Below are positions 41,961-47,372 of a DNA stretch of 47,372 nucleotides, piece after piece. The notes beneath the pieces were generated by a model, which ran no database searches, was not told the DNA's origin, and worked only from the letters and a program-made list of their open reading frames with translations. The position numbers were made by a program, and so were the translations under genes. Source of the stretch: Halanaerobium sp. MA284_MarDTE_T2 (GTDB lineage Bacteria > Bacillota > Halanaerobiia > Halanaerobiales > Halanaerobiaceae); the NCBI RefSeq assembly GCF_003337245.1, contig NZ_QPJE01000010.1, positions 25,872-73,243 of the forward strand, written 5' to 3'. Positions within the stretch are counted from its first letter, which is position 1, and the number at the start of each line of letters is the position of its first letter.

Positions 41961-44770
41961 CAAAGTACTTCCTGCAGGAATTTACCTGTATATGAGCCTG
42001 CAGTTTTTGCTACTTCTTCTGGTGTCCCTACTGCAACTACTTGGCCACCCTTTTCTCCACCTTCAGGTCCCAGGTCTATTAAATAATCTGCTGATTTTAT
42101 TACATCCAGGTTGTGTTCTATAACAATAACTGTATTTCCATTTTCGCGCAGTCGATGCAGTACTTTAAGCAGCTTTTTAATATCATCAAAGTGAAGGCCT
42201 GTTGTTGGTTCATCCAGAAGATAAAGTGTATCACCTGTGCTGATCTTTCCCAGCTCTTTAGCTATCTTTATCCGCTGAGCTTCGCCACCTGATAATGTTG
42301 TGGCAGGCTGGCCCAATCTTATATATCCAAGCCCTACATCATAAAGGGTCTGCAGTCGTCGTCTGATAGGTTCAATATTTTCGAAAAACTCCAGTGCTTC
42401 TTCTACATTCATATCAAGCACATCAGCAATTGTTTTACCTTTATATTTTATTTCCAATGTTTCACGATTATATCGCTTCCCTCCACATACTTCACAGGGG
42501 ACATAAACATCAGGCAGAAAGTGCATCTCTATCTCTTCTATACCCTGTCCTTTACAGGCTTCACATCGTCCACCTTTGACATTGAAACTGAAGCGACCAA
42601 TTTTGTAGCCCCTCTGCTTTGCCTCAGGTGTGCTTGCAAAGACATCACGAATATAATTGAACACTTTTGTATAAGTCACTGGGTTAGAACGAGGTGTTCT
42701 ACCAATAGGAGACTGGTCAATATCTATCACCTTATCAATTTTTTCCTTACCTTCGATAGAATCATGTTTACCAGGATGAAGAGTCGAATCATAAATTTCT
42801 TTCATCATCTGTCTTTTTAAAGTATTGTTTATTAAAGTACTTTTACCAGAACCTGAAACTCCTGTTACACATGTAAAAGTACCCAGAGGAATATCCACAT
42901 CTATATTTTTTAGATTGTGCTGCCTTGCTCCCTTTATTGTCAGCCATTCACCATTGGGACTGTAACGTTCCTCCGGTACAGGTATAACTTTTTTGCGGGA
43001 AAGATACTGACCTGTTAGAGAGCGCTCTTCTGCCAGGATATCATCCAGCGAACCTTCGGCTACAACTTCCCCCCCATGTTTACCTGCACCAGGGCCCATA
43101 TCTATAATATAATCGGCTGCTCTTATAGTTTCCTCATCATGCTCTACAACAATTACTGTATTACCCAGATCTCTAATATGTTCAAGAGTATTAATCAAAC
43201 GATTGTTATCCCGCTGATGAAGTCCTATACTCGGTTCATCCAGAATATATAATACCCCCATTAAACCAGAACCAATCTGTGTGGCCAGCCTGATCCGCTG
43301 TGCTTCTCCACCAGATAGAGTTCCCGCTGAACGATCAAGACTCAAATATTCGAGACCAACATCAAGCAGAAAACGTAACCTCTGTTTAATTTCTTTCAAA
43401 ATTTCTCCCGCTATTTTTTTGCTGCGTTCGTCCAGCTCAATTTCCTGTAGAAAATCATATGCTTCTTTTATTGTAAACGAACTAAAATCTGCAATAGAAA
43501 TACCTCCAACAGTTACTGCCAGCACTTCAGGCTTTAAACGCTGTCCGTGGCATACATGACATGGAATTTCATTCATATATCTTTCCATGCGTTTGTGAGT
43601 TCCTGGACTATCCGATTTTTCCATTCTCTCTTTTAAATATCCTGTTATTCCCTTAAAACGTGTTGTATGGTCTCTAGTTCGTCCATAGCGGTTTGTGTAG
43701 GGAAAAGTTATTTTTTTATCATCACCATAAATAAGTTTTTTCAGAATATCTTCATCCAGATTCTTAATTTTTGTTTTTAAGCTGAAATTATATTCATCTG
43801 CCATTGCCTTAAGCAGTGCAGGATAATAGCGGCTGGAAGAACTTTTCCAGGGAATAATCCCTCCTTCCTCAATCGACTTATCATATTCTAAAATGAGATC
43901 TGGATCAAATTCTTTTTTAATACCAAGACCACCACAATTTTCGCATGCACCATAGGGGGAATTAAAAGAAAACATGCGGGGTGACATTTCTTCTAAGCTA
44001 ATATTGTGTTCAGGACAGGCAAATTTTTCGCTGTAAGTTGTAGTTTCTCCACCTATTACCTCAATCATCACCCGACCATCTGCATAATTAAGTGCTGTTT
44101 CAAGAGAGTCAGCCAGCCTTTCTCTAATCCCATCTTTAATAACAAGTCTATCTACAATTACTTCTATATCATGTTTAAAATTTTTATCAAGTTTTTCCGC
44201 TTCTTCCAGGAGTACTGTTTCTCCATCAACTCTTGCTCTAACAAAACCATCTCTCTGTGCCTGCATAAAAGTTCTCTCATGTTCTCCTTTGCGCCCACGA
44301 ACGATAGGGGACAACACCTGAATTCTAGTCCTTTCTGGAAGTTCAAGCACCTGATCAACAATTTCATCAACTGTCTGTGATTTTATCTCTCTACCACAGA
44401 TCGGACAATGAGGAGTCCCAGCTCTTGCATAAAGCAATCGCAGATAATCATGTATTTCAGTTACAGTTCCCACTGTTGAGCGAGGATTTCTACTGGTTGT
44501 CTTCTGATCAATAGAAATTGCAGGGGAAAGTCCTTCAATATATTCCACTTTCGGTTTTTCCATCTGACCTAAAAACTGTCTTGCATAGGCAGAAAGCGAT
44601 TCGACATATCGTCTCTGTCCTTCAGCATATATTGTATCAAAAGCGAGTGATGATTTTCCCGAACCACTCAGCCCTGTTATAACTATCAATTTATCACGCG
44701 GTATATTCAGATCTATTTTTTTAAGATTATGCTCTTCAGCACCTTTTATAATTAAACGATCTAATCCCAT
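41960..44770 (-). CDS. uvrA: UvrABC excinuclease subunit A
   Basis: 936 residues from ATG 44770 ([22 protein letters not shown]). AGAGGTG precedes it at 44782-44788. A longer reading frame to 44881 is translated from the palindromic repeats and is rejected. Two ABC cassettes: Walker [15 protein letters not shown] and [14 protein letters not shown]; signatures [12 protein letters not shown] and [12 protein letters not shown]. Zinc modules [16 protein letters not shown] and CEACKGQG...[13 protein letters not shown] damage recognition with UvrB. Confidence 0.97.
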   Translation of the reverse strand: MGLDRLIIKGAEEHNLKKIDLNIPRDKLIVITGLSGSGKSSLAFDTIYAEGQRRYVESLSAYARQFLGQMEKPKVEYIEGLSPAISIDQKTTSRNPRSTVGTVTEIHDYLRLLYARAGTPHCPICGREIKSQTVDEIVDQVLELPERTRIQVLSPIVRGRKGEHERTFMQAQRDGFVRARVDGETVLLEEAEKLDKNFKHDIEVIVDRLVIKDGIRERLADSLETALNYADGRVMIEVIGGETTTYSEKFACPEHNISLEEMSPRMFSFNSPYGACENCGGLGIKKEFDPDLILEYDKSIEEGGIIPWKSSSSRYYPALLKAMADEYNFSLKTKIKNLDEDILKKLIYGDDKKITFPYTNRYGRTRDHTTRFKGITGYLKERMEKSDSPGTHKRMERYMNEIPCHVCHGQRLKPEVLAVTVGGISIADFSSFTIKEAYDFLQEIELDERSKKIAGEILKEIKQRLRFLLDVGLEYLSLDRSAGTLSGGEAQRIRLATQIGSGLMGVLYILDEPSIGLHQRDNNRLINTLEHIRDLGNTVIVVEHDEETIRAADYIIDMGPGAGKHGGEVVAEGSLDDILAEERSLTGQYLSRKKVIPVPEERYSPNGEWLTIKGARQHNLKNIDVDIPLGTFTCVTGVSGSGKSTLINNTLKRQMMKEIYDSTLHPGKHDSIEGKEKIDKVIDIDQSPIGRTPRSNPVTYTKVFNYIRDVFASTPEAKQRGYKIGRFSFNVKGGRCEACKGQGIEEIEMHFLPDVYVPCEVCGGKRYNRETLEIKYKGKTIADVLDMNVEEALEFFENIEPIRRRLQTLYDVGLGYIRLGQPATTLSGGEAQRIKIAKELGKISTGDTLYLLDEPTTGLHFDDIKKLLKVLHRLRENGNTVIVIEHNLDVIKSADYLIDLGPEGGEKGGQVVAVGTPEEVAKTAGSYTGKFLQEVL

Positions 44771-44813
44771 CTTAAAATTTACACCTCTTTTTATTTTATA
44801 TGTACCATTATAT

Positions 44814-44878
44814 GTACCAGGCACAAGTGAAATTTTGAACTTGTACCTGGTACTATTTGCGATTTTTGTACCCGGTAC
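44814..44878. repeat. GTACC-GGTAC short palindromic repeat cluster between uvrB and uvrA
   Basis: GTACCAGGCAC (44814-44824), GTACCTGGTAC (44843-44853) and GTACCCGGTAC (44868-44878). The last lies just before the uvrB stop. Same unit as the cluster at 41843-41960. Confidence 0.7.
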
Positions 44879-44880
44879 CA

Positions 44881-46896
44881 TTATAGTTTTGTTTCAATTT
44901 CTTCTATTTCATCTCGTATCTGAGCAGCTATTTCGAATTCCAGATTGTCTGCAGCTTCTTCCATCTCCATTTCCAGATCAAAGATAAGCTGCATCAGCTC
45001 TTTTCGGCTCATATTGTCAAAATCTAGCTTATTTTCTTCTTCATTATTATCATTGGTCTTATCATAATATTTTGCCTTATCCTCAGAAACAACCATTTCT
45101 ACCGGCCTCAAAACATCTCTTACCGGTTTAATAATTGTTTTAGGAGTGATATTATTTTCTTTATTATATTTTATCTGAATTTTTCTTCTTCTATTTGTTT
45201 CATCAATAGCATTTTTCATAGAATCGGTCATTTTATCTGCATACATGATAACCTTACCATCAACATTCCTGGCGGCACGTCCTATTGTCTGTATCAGTGC
45301 ACGCTCAGAACGCAAAAATCCTTCCTTATCTGCATCAAGTATCGCCACTCGGGAAACTTCTGGTAAATCAAGTCCCTCACGCAGAAGGTTAATTCCCACC
45401 AGCACATCAAATTCTCCCAGTCTGAGATCGCGAATAATTTCAGATCTTTCTATTGTATCAATATCAGAATGCAGGTATCTAACCTTAATACCAGCTTCCG
45501 CCATATATTCGGTCAAATCCTCTGCCATTCTTTTGGTAAGAGTGGTTACAAGCACCCTCTCATTATTTTTTACTACCCCCTGAATTTCTCCCAGCAGATC
45601 ATCAATCTGTCCTTTAGTCGGCCTTACATCTATTTCCGGATCAACAAGTCCGGTCGGACGAATTATCTGTTCCACCACCTGCTGGCTGTGTTTTTCTTCA
45701 TATGGCCCAGGAGTAGCAGAAACATAAACTGCCTGCGGAACAATCTTTTCAAATTCTTTAAAATTAAGCGGCCTATTGTCAAGTGCAGAAGGAAGGCGAA
45801 ACCCATATTCAACCAGTTTTTCCTTTCTGGATCTATCTCCTGCAAACATACCACCTATCTGTGGAATTGTCATATGAGATTCATCAATAATCACCATAAA
45901 ATCATCAGGAAAATAATCGATCAGAGTATTTGGCCTTGAACCTTTTTCTCTGCCGGCCAGATGACGGGCATAATTTTCTATCCCGGAACAAAAACCCATC
46001 TGTTCTAACATTTCCAGGTCATATCTTGTCCTCTGTTCAAGCCGCTGTGCCTCTACAAGGCGGTTTTCACTTCTCAGCTCTTCCACCCTTTCTTCCAGCT
46101 CATCTCGAATTTTCTGCACAGCACGCTGTACTTTATCTTCAGGTGTAACAAAGTGGCTGGCCGGGAATATTGTTATTTCATCCAGCTCGGCCTCAACTTC
46201 ACCTGTCACCGTATTAATTCTAACCAGTCTGTCTATCTCATCTCCAAAAAGCTCAACTCTAACAGCAATATCTCTGTAAGCGGGAAAAATATCGATTACA
46301 TCTCCCTTAACACGAAAATGCCCACGCGATGTATCCATATCATTGCGGCTGTACTGCATAAAAGTTAAACTCCTCGTTATCTCTTTTCTGTCCATTATCT
46401 TTCCCACTTCTAAATTGCAGGAAAGATCCAGGTAGTCCTCTGGTGAACCAAGACCATAAATACAGGAAACACTTGCTACAATCAAAACATCTCTTCTTTC
46501 AAAAAGAGAAGTAGTAGCTGAAAGTCTTAATTTTTCTACCTCTTCATTTATAGATGCATCTTTTTCAATATAGGTATCTGTTTGCGGAACATATGCTTCC
46601 GGCTGATAATAATCATAATAACTTACAAAATATTCAACTGCATTTTGCGGAAAAAATTCTTTAAACTCACTTGTAAGCTGTGCAGCCAGTGTTTTATTGT
46701 GGGCGATAACCAGTGTTGGCTTATTGACCTTTTCCACCAGTGCCGCCATTGTATATGTTTTTCCAGTACCGGTTGCACCAAGCAGTGTCTGATGGCGATA
46801 TCCTTTATTAATACCCTGAACTAATTTTTTAATTGCTTCAGGCTGATCTCCTTCTGGCTTAAAAGGGGCTTCAAGTATAAATTTTCCTTCTTTCAA
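44881..46896 (-). CDS. uvrB: UvrABC excinuclease subunit B
   Basis: 671 residues. Helicase motif [12 protein letters not shown], beta-hairpin [21 protein letters not shown], motif II-like [46 protein letters not shown], and C-terminal UVR domain [24 protein letters not shown] for UvrC docking. Opening [20 protein letters not shown] is canonical. GAGGGGGAG site upstream. An extended TTGACA-containing promoter region lies at about 46950. Start of uvrB-uvrA. Confidence 0.97.
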   Translation of the reverse strand: MKEGKFILEAPFKPEGDQPEAIKKLVQGINKGYRHQTLLGATGTGKTYTMAALVEKVNKPTLVIAHNKTLAAQLTSEFKEFFPQNAVEYFVSYYDYYQPEAYVPQTDTYIEKDASINEEVEKLRLSATTSLFERRDVLIVASVSCIYGLGSPEDYLDLSCNLEVGKIMDRKEITRSLTFMQYSRNDMDTSRGHFRVKGDVIDIFPAYRDIAVRVELFGDEIDRLVRINTVTGEVEAELDEITIFPASHFVTPEDKVQRAVQKIRDELEERVEELRSENRLVEAQRLEQRTRYDLEMLEQMGFCSGIENYARHLAGREKGSRPNTLIDYFPDDFMVIIDESHMTIPQIGGMFAGDRSRKEKLVEYGFRLPSALDNRPLNFKEFEKIVPQAVYVSATPGPYEEKHSQQVVEQIIRPTGLVDPEIDVRPTKGQIDDLLGEIQGVVKNNERVLVTTLTKRMAEDLTEYMAEAGIKVRYLHSDIDTIERSEIIRDLRLGEFDVLVGINLLREGLDLPEVSRVAILDADKEGFLRSERALIQTIGRAARNVDGKVIMYADKMTDSMKNAIDETNRRRKIQIKYNKENNITPKTIIKPVRDVLRPVEMVVSEDKAKYYDKTNDNNEEENKLDFDNMSRKELMQLIFDLEMEMEEAADNLEFEIAAQIRDEIEEIETKL

Positions 46897-47226
46897 ATTA
46901 TCTCCCCCTCTGAATAATATAGTTTACATAGTTTTATTGAATAATAAACACATAGTTGTCAAATCCAATTTACCAATTTACAGCTCAAAGGTTCAAAAAA
47001 CTAACTGTTTTGAAAAATTGAGCCGCAATTTAAAAGTGAATGTATGTTTACCTCTAATGTCTAATCTATTATAACAATAATGATTACTAATTTAAAGTTA
47101 AAACAATACAATTTAATAAAAAATAAATTGTATAATTAAATGCACGATTTGAATTAAAAAAATAGACACATACCTGTACCTTTTGTATAATGTTAATAAT
47201 AACAAAAACATTAAGAGGTACAGAAT
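46897..47226. other. Intergenic region with three inverted repeats
   Basis: No gene. GCTCAA..TTGAGC with inner TCAAAA..TTTTGA (46983-47026). ATACAATTTA (47106-47115) facing TAAATTGTAT (47124-47133). A long pair, GACACATACCTGTACC (47165-47180) and GGTACAGAATATGTGTC (47217-47233). A TTGACA within the first 80 bp is a possible uvrB -35. No clear LexA-type box seen. Confidence 0.6.
47163..47219 (+). promoter_or_regulatory. Promoter and RBS of the small right-edge ORF
   Basis: -35 TAGACA (47163-47168), 17-nt spacer, -10 TATAAT (47186-47191), and AAGAGGT before the ATG at 47227. The -35 and the RBS/start region lie in the two arms of the long inverted repeat. Confidence 0.6.
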
Positions 47227-47361
47227 ATGTGTCAAGATAATTGTAACACAGAACGAAGCAAAGGTGAACACCTAAATTATCTGGACTTTCCCCATTTTTT
47301 ATATACTGCTGCAAAAAGGGGAGATGCAGGAATATTGAAATTTTTAGTCAATGAATCTTAA
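47227..47361 (+). CDS. Short unknown ORF at the right edge
   Basis: 44 residues: MCQDNCNTERSKGEHLNYLD, then FPHFLYTAAKRGDAGILKFL and VNES. Good promoter and RBS. Two Cys near the start and a hydrophilic body. I do not recognise it. It could be a small protein or the start of a broken gene (for example an IS), as the window ends 11 nt after the stop. Confidence 0.4.
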   Translation: MCQDNCNTERSKGEHLNYLDFPHFLYTAAKRGDAGILKFLVNES

Positions 47362-47372
47362 CGAAATGAAGG

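Noticed and set aside
44771-44881. N-terminal extension of UvrA
   Set aside because: Encoded by GTACC repeats; conserved UvrA begins at MGLDRL with its own RBS.
46897-47000. LexA/SOS box upstream of uvrB
   Set aside because: Looked for CGAAC-N4-GTTCG; only a poor TGAACCTTTGAGC stretch was seen.
47087-47314. Minus-strand frame at the right edge
   Set aside because: No RBS and overlaps the promoter, inverted repeat and plus-strand small ORF.

Overview
The window looks like a chromosomal piece of a low-GC, flagellated, anaerobic bacterium of the Halanaerobium type (order Halanaerobiales). That assignment rests on strong AT bias, Firmicute-style AGGAGGTGAT ribosome binding sites, FlgM/YvyF/FlaG-type flagellar genes, an iron alcohol dehydrogenase behind a Rex-like operator, and a pseudaminic-acid flagellin-glycosylation cluster. 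It is an inference from protein character, not from a database match.

Region 1 (1-12952) is the unusual part: an integron-like gene-cassette array. Nine complete and one edge-truncated GC-richer imperfect palindromes (105-174 nt), each running from a xxxTAAC core to a GTTAxxx core, separate ten cassettes of one or two genes. Each cassette is bracketed by its own inverted-repeat arms of about 16-20 bp. The arm sequences differ between cassettes but are complementary within a cassette, and all carry a G.T pair at arm position 11. This is the geometry expected of attC sites in integrated cassettes. Cargo includes two reversed toxin-antitoxin cassettes (Phd/RelE-ParE and AbrB/Doc), SatD with DUF3307, an ApeA-like HEPN protein, an HD-domain protein, a PD-(D/E)XK nuclease, a zinc-ribbon protein, a pentapeptide/2TM-channel protein and two membrane proteins of unknown function. 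The array ends at a lone half-site (12934-12952). About 80 bp further on is a tyrosine recombinase gene (13033-13869) that has an IntI-like C-terminus but no IntI-specific insertion, and that reads toward the array. The array continues beyond the left edge.

Region 2 (13.9-36.0 kb, all minus strand) is a flagellar and glycosylation island. In transcription order it holds flgM-flgN-flgK-flgL, flagellin, flaG-fliD, a Maf-type flagellin glycosyltransferase, pseB, a methyltransferase, pseC, pseF, an aldo/keto reductase, an SDR, a fused pseH-pseI, a formyltransferase, a PIG-L deacetylase, pseG, a small unknown gene, a chemoreceptor and a yjfB-like gene. All six steps of CMP-pseudaminic acid synthesis are represented. 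The extra deacetylase, formyltransferase and other enzymes suggest a modified, perhaps N-formylated, sugar.

Region 3 (36-47.4 kb) holds an iron alcohol dehydrogenase behind a strong promoter with a Rex-type site, yvyF, divergent cheB-cheR, and uvrC, uvrA and uvrB with palindromic GTACC-GGTAC repeats between the uvr genes. At the right edge is a short unknown ORF behind a promoter framed by an inverted repeat.

The most exciting candidate is the array-recombinase pair. It would be an integron-like capture system in a Firmicute-like lineage, where classical integrons are generally regarded as absent, with a recombinase lacking the IntI hallmark insertion and a home between motility genes and a defence/TA-rich cargo.
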